Assembly: GCA_003511165.1 (NCBI GenBank)
Contig: DOJW01000008.1
Location: forward strand, 1 to 64,000
Origin: Candidatus Dependentiae bacterium
Lineage (GTDB): Bacteria > Babelota > Babeliae > Babelales > UBA12411
Direction of reading: 5' to 3'
DNA length: 64,000 nt
Both the position numbers and the translations under genes were made by a program. Below are positions 36,101 through 45,114 of this stretch, in pieces. The notes under the pieces were generated by a model. The model saw nothing but the letters and a program-made list of their open reading frames with translations. It ran no database searches and had not been told where the DNA came from. Position 1 is the stretch's first letter. The number at the start of each line of letters is the position of its first letter.

Positions 36101-37420
36101 ATGATTAAATTAACTCATAAAAAAGTTTTATTTGCTGCAATTTTATCAATCGTATTTTCTAAACAATCTTTACATTCTTGGGCAGTCGGAGTAAGTGCGG
36201 AATGGGATAAACCAGAAGTAATTTTAATGCATACTCCAGGACAAGAAGTATTTTATGGCTTGCTGCATGCCAATGCAGCTCTATTTGAGGACTCATTCGA
36301 TACTTGCGCAGCTCAAAAAGAACATTTGAATTATATGGCAACATTAAGAGAAAATAATATTATAGTAATTGAACTAACAGATGCCCTACTAAAAGGAACA
36401 CTTAATGAAGATGGCAGCAAAAAAGAAGGTCCTGAATTAGACCAACTCATTGAATTTGCAAGCCAATCGTTAGTTTATGATATGCCTCAAAATTGGTCAC
36501 AAGAAACTAAAGAGGAACAACTAAAATATAAAAAAAATATTTTAAGTAAAGTTCACCCTAAAGATCTTGTACGAATTATTTTAGAGCACCCAACAATTCA
36601 TTTAAGAAACAGTACGGAAAAAAATACAAAATTCGTAGCAGAGCCTTATCAATCTTATCCTTTAATGAATATGCATTTTCTAAGAGATCAGCAAATAACA
36701 ACTGATAAAGGTGTAGTTTTAGGAAAAATGAATTCTGTTCAAAGGGCACATGAAGTCGACGTTACTGAATTTGCATTTAATAAACTTGGAATTAAACCAA
36801 TTTATAGAGTAACAGGAGAAGGAAGATTAGAAGGGGGCGACTTTATTCCTGTAGGAGATTTTGCATTAATAGGGCAAGGATTAAGAACAAATGCCGAAGG
36901 CGTAAAACAATTATTTGAAAATGATGTTTTTGGTTATGCTGAAGTAGCAGTCGTAAAAGATCCTTTTAAACATCAAGATCAAATGCATCTCGATACTTAT
37001 TTCAATATTTTAGGACCTAAAAAAGGTCTTGTTGATAAAATAAGAAGAGAAAAAGGCCTTATAACAAGAGATGATATTACAAGACCTATTAGACCAACTG
37101 TCGATGTTTATAAAAAAAATAATTTAGGCAAATATGAATGCGTCCAAAAAGATAAAGACTTTTTCGAATATATAGAAATTGAAAAAGGCTTTAATCTCAT
37201 AGACATAGCTGATAGCGAACAACTAAATTATGGATGTAATTTTTTGTGCATAGGTAATAATAAAATAGTTGGTGTAAAAGGTGTAAGTGAAACTTATCCA
37301 GAAAGAATCAAAAATTCCAATGTTGATGCAACTTGGCTTGATTTTAAAAACGTAACCAAAAGTTATGGCGGGCCTCACTGTACTACTCAAGTACTTCATA
37401 GAATCCCACTAAATAAATAA
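36101..37420 (+). CDS. arcA: arginine deiminase with N-terminal signal peptide
   Basis: Hydrolyses L-arginine to citrulline and ammonia. The 439 residues carry the guanidino-modifying enzyme motifs: HTPGQE at 44-49, FLRD at 193-196, EGGD at 244-247, HLDT at 296-299 and the catalytic Cys427 in GGPHC. Residues 1-28 form a signal peptide-like segment absent from cytoplasmic ADI, and the excess length is accounted for by it. The mature enzyme should act outside the cytoplasm. No arcB or arcC is in the window. AAGGA lies 5 nt before the ATG. Confidence is high for the enzyme and moderate for export. Confidence 0.88.
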   Translation: MIKLTHKKVLFAAILSIVFSKQSLHSWAVGVSAEWDKPEVILMHTPGQEVFYGLLHANAALFEDSFDTCAAQKEHLNYMATLRENNIIVIELTDALLKGTLNEDGSKKEGPELDQLIEFASQSLVYDMPQNWSQETKEEQLKYKKNILSKVHPKDLVRIILEHPTIHLRNSTEKNTKFVAEPYQSYPLMNMHFLRDQQITTDKGVVLGKMNSVQRAHEVDVTEFAFNKLGIKPIYRVTGEGRLEGGDFIPVGDFALIGQGLRTNAEGVKQLFENDVFGYAEVAVVKDPFKHQDQMHLDTYFNILGPKKGLVDKIRREKGLITRDDITRPIRPTVDVYKKNNLGKYECVQKDKDFFEYIEIEKGFNLIDIADSEQLNYGCNFLCIGNNKIVGVKGVSETYPERIKNSNVDATWLDFKNVTKSYGGPHCTTQVLHRIPLNK

Positions 37421-37440
37421 AATTCGATTTTTTGAATTTT

Positions 37441-37479
37441 TAAAGGGATAAAAAGTTAGACTAACTTTTTATCCCTTTA
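37441..37479. terminator. bidirectional terminator hairpin, 19-bp perfect stem
   Basis: Bases 37441-37459 are the exact reverse complement of 37461-37479. It lies between the convergent arcA and CNNM/CorC genes. The T-tract lies within the stem arms rather than after them. Confidence 0.75.
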
Positions 37480-37523
37480 ATTTTGTGAATTTGAATCTAA
37501 AATTAAATCTTTTTATAAATAAA

Positions 37524-38786
37524 TTAACTTTGGGATTCTGCAAATATCAGAATATTATGAACTCGTTTTGACGTAGCATGATGGACTTGAAAACAATAAC
37601 CTTGATAAAAAACTTGATCCCCTTTTTTAGGTAATCGTTGTAATTTTTCTGCTATAAATCCGCCTACGGTTACTGATTCTTCTACATCGAATTTAATATT
37701 AAGAAGCTCTTCCACCCTCTCAAGATCAACTCTACCGTCTACCATCCATCCACCCTCAGGTAGATTAACTATATCTTGATGCACAACTTCATGCTCATCA
37801 CTTATTTCGCCGACAATTTCCTCAATAATATCTTCTAGAGTTATAAGTCCTGTTACAACGCCATATTCATCAACCAAAATTGCCATATGAACACGTTTTT
37901 TTAGAAACTCCGTAAGCAGAAAATTAACCTTTTTTGTCTCAGGAATAAACAAAATTGGCATTACAATTTCATCTACTCTTTTAGATTGTTTATTGTATAA
38001 AAGCTCAAATATATCTTTTTGATGAATCAATCCAATAATATTATCTTCCGCATCTTTGTACACAGGAAGACGTGTAAAGCGATATTTAGAAAAAACATCC
38101 ATAGATTCTACAAGCGATAAATTTGCATTTATTGCAATCATATCTGTTTTGGGAATCATAATATCTTTTGCCATTGTCTGCCCCAAAGAAAAAATATTTT
38201 GTAACATTTCTGTTTTTTGCGCTTCCATGATTTTTTCTTTGTCACTGTAGTCAATCAAAAACTCTATTTCTTTTTCAGTAACATTATTTTGTTTATTTTC
38301 TAAAGAAACACCGCCCAATCTTTTTAAAACAAAATCTGAAAGTTTGGTTAAAACACACACAATAGGTGAAAGCAGTTTATATAAAATAAAAATAAGCCAA
38401 ATAGAAGCACTTAATAATTTGTCACAACGTTCTTTTGCATAACTTTTTGGCAAAATCTCCCCCATGATCAAAATAATAGTAGTTGCAAGCAAAACACCAA
38501 TAGTTAATGCAAAACCAGTATCTCCCAAAAAAACCTGCATTATATCTGTGATAAGAACTGAACATAAAACATGTGCTAAATTATTTGCGATAAGAATAGC
38601 GATCAAAATTTTACGAGGACTATTTTCCCAAACTTCAAAAAATGCAGCAAACGATTTTTTTCGCTCTGCAAGCTCTTTAAGCTTAAACAAACGCAAAGAA
38701 GTAAAAGCTGTTTCTAAAAATGCGAAAACTGCCGCAAGAATTAAAGAACCAAAAAAAAGATTAATTTTTACATAGAAAAGTGACAT
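37524..38786 (-). CDS. CNNM/CorC-type transporter with CBS domains (hemolysin family)
   Basis: A 420-residue protein. The N-terminal DUF21/CNNM membrane domain has about four segments (LIANNLAHVLCSVL, ATTIILIMGEILPKSYA). A CBS pair follows (DIMIPKTDMIAI, FTRLPVYKDAEDNIIGLIH, and MAILVDEYGVVTGLITLEDIIEEIVGEI). A C-terminal CorC/HlyC domain ends it (VDGRVDLERVEELL). The family is linked to magnesium or cobalt efflux; older hemolysin labels are historical. It lies 22 bp downstream of the acyl-CoA synthetase-like gene. Confidence 0.9.
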   Translation of the reverse strand: MSLFYVKINLFFGSLILAAVFAFLETAFTSLRLFKLKELAERKKSFAAFFEVWENSPRKILIAILIANNLAHVLCSVLITDIMQVFLGDTGFALTIGVLLATTIILIMGEILPKSYAKERCDKLLSASIWLIFILYKLLSPIVCVLTKLSDFVLKRLGGVSLENKQNNVTEKEIEFLIDYSDKEKIMEAQKTEMLQNIFSLGQTMAKDIMIPKTDMIAINANLSLVESMDVFSKYRFTRLPVYKDAEDNIIGLIHQKDIFELLYNKQSKRVDEIVMPILFIPETKKVNFLLTEFLKKRVHMAILVDEYGVVTGLITLEDIIEEIVGEISDEHEVVHQDIVNLPEGGWMVDGRVDLERVEELLNIKFDVEESVTVGGFIAEKLQRLPKKGDQVFYQGYCFQVHHATSKRVHNILIFAESQS

Positions 38787-38808
38787 TTTATACCTAAGTA
38801 AGGGAGAT

Positions 38809-40449
38809 TTATAAATCTTTGGTCAACTGTTTTTTATCTATTTTGCCAGTAGGATTCATTGGAAGATCATTAAGATAAATAAACTTTCTAGGTATTTTAT
38901 ATGCTGCAAGATAATTTCCGCAATATTCTTTTAATTTTAATTTAACATCATCATTACCAGGCCTGATGGCAATAAAAGCAACTGGCACTTGCCCAGCCGT
39001 CACATCATCTCTACCTATCACCGCTGCTTTAAAAACTGCAGGGTGTGAAAGAAGAACGTTTTCAATTTCTTGAGGATAAATATTAAATCCTTTGTGAATA
39101 ATTAAATCTTTAGTTCTTCCCATAATTTCTAAACTTCCGGATTTATCAAATCTAGCTAAATCCCCAGTATTGAGCCATCCGTCTTTTAAAACTTTTTCAG
39201 TTTCTTTTGGTGAATTATAATAGCCCAACATTATATTTTTACCATGAAGCCATAAATTACCAATTTCACAATTTTTAAGTACATTTCCTTCATCATCTCT
39301 TATTTCTGCGCGAATTCCTAAAAGCAATTTTCCTACAATATTCGCAGAGGTTTCTTTGTCTTGAATCTGAATTGCAACTACAGGAGATGCTTCTGTCAAA
39401 CCATAACCTACACAAATTTTTCTTCCATAAATAATTGAAAATGCGCCCCTAATTTTATCCGTCATAGCATCGCCACCAGAAACAAATATTTTTATAGAAT
39501 CAAGTGGTGCATTTTTCATCAAACATAAAAGTGCATAAAGAGCTGGCACTCCAAAAAATAAAGTAGGTTTTTCTCTTAATCCTTCTACGATTTCTTTTCT
39601 GTCAATTTTTGGAATTATAATAATCGAAGCTCCAATTATAATTGGAAACCAAATACATGTGTTTTGAGCAAAAACGTGAAATAAAGGTAAAGCTGCGAAA
39701 AATTTCTCATCAGAAACATTTTTATTTAAGACACTTTCTCGAACTTTTAACGCAATAGAAGACAATCTTGAAATATCTTGCATCACATTTGTAATAATAT
39801 TTTCCGAGGAAAGCATAACGCCTTTAGGAGATCCAGTAGAGCCCGATGTATAAAGTAATAAACAAAGCGCATTACTAGATAATTTTTCAATCTTAAAATT
39901 TTTGCATTCTTCCCAAGCTTGATCCGTCAATTCTGTTTCAAAATCAATATCATCATTTGTCAAAATTATTGGGAAATTTTCTTCTACAAATTCTTTTGCA
40001 AGATCGAACTTACTTTTTAAATTATTTGAAGATATTACAACATTTGGCTTTGAATCTTTAATAATTAATGAAAGCTCTTTTTCATGTAAAAAAGTGTTAA
40101 GAGGTACACAAACAGCACCTACCTGCCAAATGGAAAAATAAGAAATATAAAAATCGATTGAATTTTCAAAAAGAAGTAAAACTTTATCACCTGGTTTAAC
40201 ACCGAGATTTTGAAGTTTTTTACTCATCAAAATGGATCTAAAATAAAGCTCTTTATAAGAAATGGATCTACCACAAAAAATTAAAGCATTTTTATTTAAA
40301 AATCTCTCGGCAGAAGTTTTTAAAATAGTTCCTACATAAAAATTGGTATCTACATTTAAAAAATTTTCTAAAAATTTATAAACATCAACCTCTGTAAGAA
40401 TTAATGACTTCCTCGATATATAAGCCTTTAATTTCTGTAATACTCCCAT
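38809..40449 (-). CDS. AMP-binding acyl-CoA synthetase-like protein
   Basis: A 546-residue adenylate-forming enzyme. The P-loop YTSGSTGSPKGVMLS near residue 200, GYGLTEASPVV, the hinge GWLNTGDLARFD and GRTKDLIIHKGFNIYPQEIE are all present. The C-terminal Lys lies in NPTGKIDKKQL. The order fits long-chain fatty acid-CoA ligase (FadD-like), which activates acids as acyl-AMP and then acyl-CoA. Substrate is not determined. GGGAGGATCAA precedes the ATG. A ferredoxin gene lies 28 bp upstream in the same direction. Confidence 0.88.
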   Translation of the reverse strand: MGVLQKLKAYISRKSLILTEVDVYKFLENFLNVDTNFYVGTILKTSAERFLNKNALIFCGRSISYKELYFRSILMSKKLQNLGVKPGDKVLLLFENSIDFYISYFSIWQVGAVCVPLNTFLHEKELSLIIKDSKPNVVISSNNLKSKFDLAKEFVEENFPIILTNDDIDFETELTDQAWEECKNFKIEKLSSNALCLLLYTSGSTGSPKGVMLSSENIITNVMQDISRLSSIALKVRESVLNKNVSDEKFFAALPLFHVFAQNTCIWFPIIIGASIIIIPKIDRKEIVEGLREKPTLFFGVPALYALLCLMKNAPLDSIKIFVSGGDAMTDKIRGAFSIIYGRKICVGYGLTEASPVVAIQIQDKETSANIVGKLLLGIRAEIRDDEGNVLKNCEIGNLWLHGKNIMLGYYNSPKETEKVLKDGWLNTGDLARFDKSGSLEIMGRTKDLIIHKGFNIYPQEIENVLLSHPAVFKAAVIGRDDVTAGQVPVAFIAIRPGNDDVKLKLKEYCGNYLAAYKIPRKFIYLNDLPMNPTGKIDKKQLTKDL

Positions 40450-40477
40450 TTGATCCTCCCTGCACTTTTAGGGAATT

Positions 40478-40663
40478 TTACTCTTGATACTTGATAACTT
40501 CCACAGGACAAATTTTTGCTGCTTCTTTTATGCATGATGCGTTTTTTTCAATATCGCAATCTTTTTTGATTGTAGAAATTCCATCGACCTCAAATACTTC
40601 TGGACATATTGCTTCGCAACTACCGCACCCGATGCACCCTGACTCAATATAAACTTTTTTCAT
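40478..40663 (-). CDS. 4Fe-4S ferredoxin
   Basis: A 61-residue electron carrier. One complete cluster motif C-x2-C-x2-C-x3-C-P is seen in CIGCGSCEAICP. The second motif is degenerate (SCIKEAAKICPVEVI), as in single-cluster ferredoxins where these Cys form a ligand or disulphide. GGAGG lies 8 nt upstream of the ATG at 40663; an in-frame ATG at 40678 lies before the Shine-Dalgarno and is rejected. Confidence 0.9.
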   Translation of the reverse strand: MKKVYIESGCIGCGSCEAICPEVFEVDGISTIKKDCDIEKNASCIKEAAKICPVEVIKYQE

Positions 40664-40817
40664 AAACAAAACCTCCAAAAGATTTTAAAAAGTATATCAT
40701 GTTTAGCCCCTAATGCCAAAAACAGTTTAAATGGCCTTAAAACCCCTTTAAACGGCTCTCTTTTTTTGAGCTCTCCTTTTTTATGATAACTATTTTTCAA
40801 ATTTAATTTTATTTTAG

Positions 40818-41387
40818 TTATTCGTCATCGCAGCTAGAACAATCTTCACATCCGGAATGGCATTCTCCACCGCAGCATCCAGACTCTTTTTCTTCGTGAT
40901 CTTCCATTTCTTGAAGATAGACCAATACTTCATCAAGATTTCCTTCTTCTAACGCAGAAATCAAATCTTCAACTACAGTATCAAATCCTTTTTTTGAGTC
41001 TTCTACTTCTTGGAGAACGTCTTCTCTAAACTCTTCCATTTCAAGGAGCTCTTCATTTTCCATCATTGCAGAAATCAATTCTTCTTTTTTAGCAAGATCG
41101 TTTCCGCTTTCAACTTCCTCAATAACTTCTAATTGTTCTTTTAAAAAAGAAACATCTGATTCTATTTCGCCCAAAACTTTTTGAGAATGTTCACCCAAAA
41201 CTTTAGAAATTGAATTTAATTTTTCAACTTGATTTTTATCGGTTTCGCTTTCAACAACTTTAGCTTTAACAATGCTTAATAATTCTTCAAAACGTTCTTT
41301 ACAAAAAGAGTACAAATCTTCTTGTTTTTCAAGTAAAAAAGATGTTTGTTCTCTTAAATTTTCAATATTTTTAGTTGCATCTAACAT
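40818..41387 (-). CDS. acidic coiled-coil protein with Cys-rich C-terminus, unknown function
   Basis: A 189-residue protein with no signal peptide. It is very rich in Glu and Lys, with heptad-like Leu/Ile/Val spacing over residues 1-160, so a long coiled coil is likely. The last 20 residues hold seven Cys and one His (CCGGECHSGC, CSSC), which suggests metal binding. AAGGAAGCTAA precedes the ATG. I recognise no family. A second Cys/acidic tail occurs on the lipoprotein at 31046-32104. Confidence 0.7.
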   Translation of the reverse strand: MLDATKNIENLREQTSFLLEKQEDLYSFCKERFEELLSIVKAKVVESETDKNQVEKLNSISKVLGEHSQKVLGEIESDVSFLKEQLEVIEEVESGNDLAKKEELISAMMENEELLEMEEFREDVLQEVEDSKKGFDTVVEDLISALEEGNLDEVLVYLQEMEDHEEKESGCCGGECHSGCEDCSSCDDE

Positions 41388-41598
41388 TTAGCTTCCTTGT
41401 AATAAAATTAAAATAAAAAACCCACACCAAACATACCAATATTTTACATAAAATTTAATTAAAACATAGGTAAAACAAAAACTTCTTAACAAATTTTCTT
41501 TTAACTTTAGAATTAGTATTCAGTTTTATTAATAATAAGAAATTAGGCTATAAATTCAAATTGTAAAATCTTTTTAAAATCTAAAATATTAGGATAAA

Positions 41599-42762
41599 AT
41601 GAACCATCAAATACCTTTTTTTTCATTAGAAAGACAATGGAATAACACCAAATCCAAAATTAAACCCGCTATCGATTCAGTTCTAGACTCTCAACAATAT
41701 GTTGGAGGTCCTTTTGTAAAAGAATTTGAAGAAAAATTAGCAAAATTTTTAAAAACAAACCATGCAATTGGATGCAATTCTGGTACAGATGCTCTCTGGC
41801 TTGCCGTCAGAGCTCTTGATTTAGCAGAAAATGACATAGTTATCACAACTCCGTTCTCTTTTTTGGCATCTGCAAGTGAAGTTGTTGCAAACCGAGGTCA
41901 TGTTGTTTTTGTAGATATAGATCCTGAAACATTTAATATTTCACCAGAAAACATCGAAAAATGGCTTAATGAAAATGCAACACTAAAAAATAATGTCGCA
42001 ATTCACAATAAAACCGGATTTCCAGTAAAAGGTATTATTGCAGTTAATTTATTTGGGCAATGTGCAGATTTTGACAAAATTTCCAAAATTGCAAAAAAAT
42101 GGAAGCTTTGGACAATTGAAGATTGCGCACAAGCAATAGGTTCAAGTTTAAATGGAAAAATGGCTGGATCTCTGGCCGATATTTCAACTCTTTCTTTTTA
42201 TCCAACAAAAAATTTGGGAGCATGCGGTGATGCTGGGGCAGTTTGTTCAAACGATCCAAAACTAGCAGCAAGATTATTGCAGCTTAGAAATCATGGTCGC
42301 CAAAGCCATTATAACTATATTGAGCTTGGAATAAACAGTAGATTAGACGCTCTTCAAGCCGCTGTTTTGTCGCAAAAATTAGATTTCTTGAATGACTTCA
42401 ACAACAAAAGAAGAGAAATCGCAAAAAGATATACTCAAAACCTTGAAGCAATTAAAGAAATAAAATTACCAAAAGAAATTTTGGGGCATCACACATATCA
42501 TCAATTCTGCATAGAAGTTGATAAAGATAAAAGAAATCAGTTAATACAACATTTAACAGAAAACAAAATTGGATCTAACATTTTTTATCCTCAAACATTT
42601 AATGACATTAAATTTTTGCAAACCAATCCTGCAATAAAAAATGAATGTCCTATAGCTCAAGAATTAACAACAAAAATATTAGCTCTTCCTATTTGGCCTG
42701 AACTAAATAATGAAGAAATAGATTATATTTGTGATTGTATAAAAAACTTTTTTAAGAAATAA
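41599..42762 (+). CDS. DegT/DnrJ/EryC1/StrS family sugar aminotransferase
   Basis: PLP-dependent transaminase acting on keto-sugar nucleotides. It has IGCNSGTDALWLAVRAL at the N-terminal PLP-phosphate site and EDCAQAIGSS. The Schiff-base Lys lies in SFYPTKNLGACGDAGA near residue 207. NSRLDALQAAVL is also typical. Length 387 residues is normal. It may make an amino sugar for the surface glycan, although it is 12 kb from the wecBC cluster. AGGATAAA precedes the ATG. tmk follows after 3 bp, so a sugar gene leads a replication operon. Confidence 0.93.
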   Translation: MNHQIPFFSLERQWNNTKSKIKPAIDSVLDSQQYVGGPFVKEFEEKLAKFLKTNHAIGCNSGTDALWLAVRALDLAENDIVITTPFSFLASASEVVANRGHVVFVDIDPETFNISPENIEKWLNENATLKNNVAIHNKTGFPVKGIIAVNLFGQCADFDKISKIAKKWKLWTIEDCAQAIGSSLNGKMAGSLADISTLSFYPTKNLGACGDAGAVCSNDPKLAARLLQLRNHGRQSHYNYIELGINSRLDALQAAVLSQKLDFLNDFNNKRREIAKRYTQNLEAIKEIKLPKEILGHHTYHQFCIEVDKDKRNQLIQHLTENKIGSNIFYPQTFNDIKFLQTNPAIKNECPIAQELTTKILALPIWPELNNEEIDYICDCIKNFFKK

Positions 42763-42765
42763 AAT

Positions 42766-43383
42766 ATGAAAAAAGGTTTACTTATCACTATTGAAGGTAT
42801 AGAGGGGTGCGGAAAAAGCACCCTTTCAAATAATCTCTTTAAAAAACTACAAGAATCCAATTCTAAACTGTTTTTAACCAAAGAACCTGGACAAACAATT
42901 ATTGGTGAAAAAATAAAAAAAATTCTTTATGAAGAAAAACATCAAATGGCCGCCAAAACTGAATTTTTATTATTTGCAGCAAATAGAGCTCAGCATTTTC
43001 ACGAAATAATAGTTCCCAAATTAAATGATAATTATATTATAATTTCAGATCGTATGGGCGACTCTTCTATCGCATACCAAGGTTTTGGACTAGGTCTTGA
43101 TATAGAAACACTTCAAGATATAAATAAATGGGCGATGAATGATATATCGCCAGATCTAACAATCTACGTAAGATTAGACATTGAAACTGCATTTAAAAGG
43201 TTATCCAGCAGAGGTTCATTAACTTCTTTCGAACAACAAAATAATACTTTTTGGCAGAAAACCGTTAAAGGATTTGAAACCATTTTTAAAGACAAAAAAA
43301 ATGTTCTAATTTTGGATGGTACAAAAAGTCCTGAACAATTAGTTATGGAATCTGTAGACAAAATTCAAAGCCTTATAAAATGA
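42766..43383 (+). CDS. tmk: thymidylate kinase
   Basis: Phosphorylates dTMP to dTDP. The 205 residues show the P-loop GIEGCGKSTLS, SDRMGDSSIAYQG (the DRY-like dTMP site) and a LID region (RLSSRGSLTSFEQQ). It overlaps holB by 4 bp (ATGA), the classic tmk-holB pairing. Confidence 0.93.
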   Translation: MKKGLLITIEGIEGCGKSTLSNNLFKKLQESNSKLFLTKEPGQTIIGEKIKKILYEEKHQMAAKTEFLLFAANRAQHFHEIIVPKLNDNYIIISDRMGDSSIAYQGFGLGLDIETLQDINKWAMNDISPDLTIYVRLDIETAFKRLSSRGSLTSFEQQNNTFWQKTVKGFETIFKDKKNVLILDGTKSPEQLVMESVDKIQSLIK

Positions 43384-44129
43384 AAAATGATTCTTTAGTT
43401 CCAGTACAACTTTGGGAAGGTGATAATAAAAATTTAGTTGAAAAAACAATCGCCTTTTTACAGCTAAATTTTTGCATCAACAAATCGATAGATAATTTTT
43501 CAGAATGTTATTGTAATAATTGTAGAAAATTAAAAAGCTTTTCTCATTCTTCTGTGTTATGGCTAAAACCACAAAAAAGTTATTCGGTTGACCTTATCGA
43601 ACAAATTTTTGAGAAAATTCAGTTTAATTTGGATAAAGATCAAAAATTCTTTTTTGTTCTAGAAAAAGCTCATCTTTTGACAGCAGCAACTGCAAATAAA
43701 ATTTTAAAAATACTCGAAGAACCACCAGTAGGTTACAATTTCATTCTCTTAACAAATAATATCAAAATAATTTTACCTACTATCAAATCGCGCTCTTTAA
43801 TCAAGCAATTTCCAAAGGCAGAGTTTGAAATCGATTTCGAAGAATATCCATTACTAAAGTATTTTATTGAAAAACAAAAATTAAACGATCCTATTACTTT
43901 TGAATCTGATTTAAAAAAACTTGAATTAAACGAAACAGATAGTTTGGAAATATTAAATATTTTGTTTAATTATTTTTCAAAAAAACAAATACTTTGTGAT
44001 AAAAACGAAACAAAAGAATATGCCCTAAATGTTGTAAACTTTATAAAAAAACAAATTTTAATCCCACCACAAAGCGGAAGTTCCAATTTATTTTGGAAAA
44101 ACGTTTATCTCAACTTCCCACAAAAATAA
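43380..44129 (+). CDS. holB: DNA polymerase III subunit delta' (HolB-like)
   Basis: Clamp-loader subunit. The 249 residues contain the zinc-module remnant CYCNNC near residue 38, VLEKAHLLTAATANKILKIL and EEPPVGYNFILLTNN (Walker B/SRC region), and IKSRS. No Walker A is seen, as is normal for delta'. It is shorter than E. coli HolB (334 residues), with a reduced C-terminal collar domain. It overlaps tmk by 4 bp. Confidence 0.8.
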   Translation: MKNDSLVPVQLWEGDNKNLVEKTIAFLQLNFCINKSIDNFSECYCNNCRKLKSFSHSSVLWLKPQKSYSVDLIEQIFEKIQFNLDKDQKFFFVLEKAHLLTAATANKILKILEEPPVGYNFILLTNNIKIILPTIKSRSLIKQFPKAEFEIDFEEYPLLKYFIEKQKLNDPITFESDLKKLELNETDSLEILNILFNYFSKKQILCDKNETKEYALNVVNFIKKQILIPPQSGSSNLFWKNVYLNFPQK

Positions 44130-44132
44130 TTT

Positions 44133-45014
44133 ATGCTTTTACAAAACATTCAAAACAAAATCATTAAATATTTTTTAAACTTCTTTTTGGTACAAGTAAT
44201 TGCAACATTTGTTTCTATGCCAATACTTGCAATGTGGGGCATGCCTATATCTTTTATGTCTATTTTGGGCAACCTTTTATTTTCTCCGCTTATGACAATA
44301 TTTTTAGTCTTAAGTTCATTCTTATTTTTTACAGAAATTTTATCTATCCCAAATGACTTTTTAGCGCAGGCCTTAAACTATAACACTATTGCTATAGAAT
44401 ATTGCTTACGATTAGGTAGTAAAAAATGGTTAGTGGCCGTTCCCTTTTCCTCCAAAGTTTTACTCGCTATTTTCCCATTTGCTTGCGCAATTATCTTGCT
44501 AAACAAAAGAATCAAAAATTTATTTTTTAAGTTTGGTTTAGTTTTTTGTCTTACCTTCTTTTTCATAGGTTTTTTAAAATTAAATAAAAAAATTTCCGCA
44601 CAAACAATTATGCTCGACCCTATTGAAAACAAACTCACTCTCAATTATGACGCTAACAATTCGATCACAATTTGTGATGATGGAATGTTCAACAAAAAAT
44701 CATCCATAGAGAATTATATAAATTTTGAAATTACTCCGTTTTTAGTTAAAAAATTTGGTACAACATACATCCAAGAGTTACAACTAAATAAAGGCGGTAT
44801 TCGAAGCTTACAAGCTGCATTAGAACTATCCAAAACATTTGAAATTCACAAAGTGAAAATTAAAATAAATCCTCCAAAAATGAATAAAAAAGCGTGGCGT
44901 CTTTTTTATAAACTTCGAAGAAAAATAGAAAAAGACGATGGTTATTTCTATAAAGAGATAGCAGAAAAAGCTGCTCAAAAAGAACCTTTTGATTTTAATA
45001 ATCAAAATTTATAG
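44133..45014 (+). CDS. truncated, degenerate ComEC/Rec2-like protein
   Basis: A 293-residue protein. Residues 15-150 hold four to five hydrophobic segments. The run ATFVSMPILAMWGMPISFMSILGN then LLFSPLMTIFLVLSSFLF resembles the last membrane segments of the ComEC competence domain. Residues about 165-260 follow the order of the ComEC MBL domain (NSITICDDG, then EITPFLVKKFGTTYIQELQL and FEIHKVKI). The zinc motif THxHxDH is missing; LNKGGIRSLQ stands in its place. The N-terminal OB region is absent. It follows holB by 3 bp. This is homology by pattern reading, so moderate confidence. Confidence 0.5.
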   Translation: MLLQNIQNKIIKYFLNFFLVQVIATFVSMPILAMWGMPISFMSILGNLLFSPLMTIFLVLSSFLFFTEILSIPNDFLAQALNYNTIAIEYCLRLGSKKWLVAVPFSSKVLLAIFPFACAIILLNKRIKNLFFKFGLVFCLTFFFIGFLKLNKKISAQTIMLDPIENKLTLNYDANNSITICDDGMFNKKSSIENYINFEITPFLVKKFGTTYIQELQLNKGGIRSLQAALELSKTFEIHKVKIKINPPKMNKKAWRLFYKLRRKIEKDDGYFYKEIAEKAAQKEPFDFNNQNL

Positions 45015-45114
45015 CAATGCAAAAGTAATTCATAAATTTAATTATCTTTTATTAAAAAAAATTTACTTTTACCATACAATCAAAAAATATTTAAAATTCA
45101 ATAAAAAGGATCTT

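Noticed and set aside
41599..42762. Assigning the DegT aminotransferase to a named sugar pathway gene such as wecE
   Set aside because: Family motifs are clear but the substrate cannot be read, and the wecBC cluster is far away.
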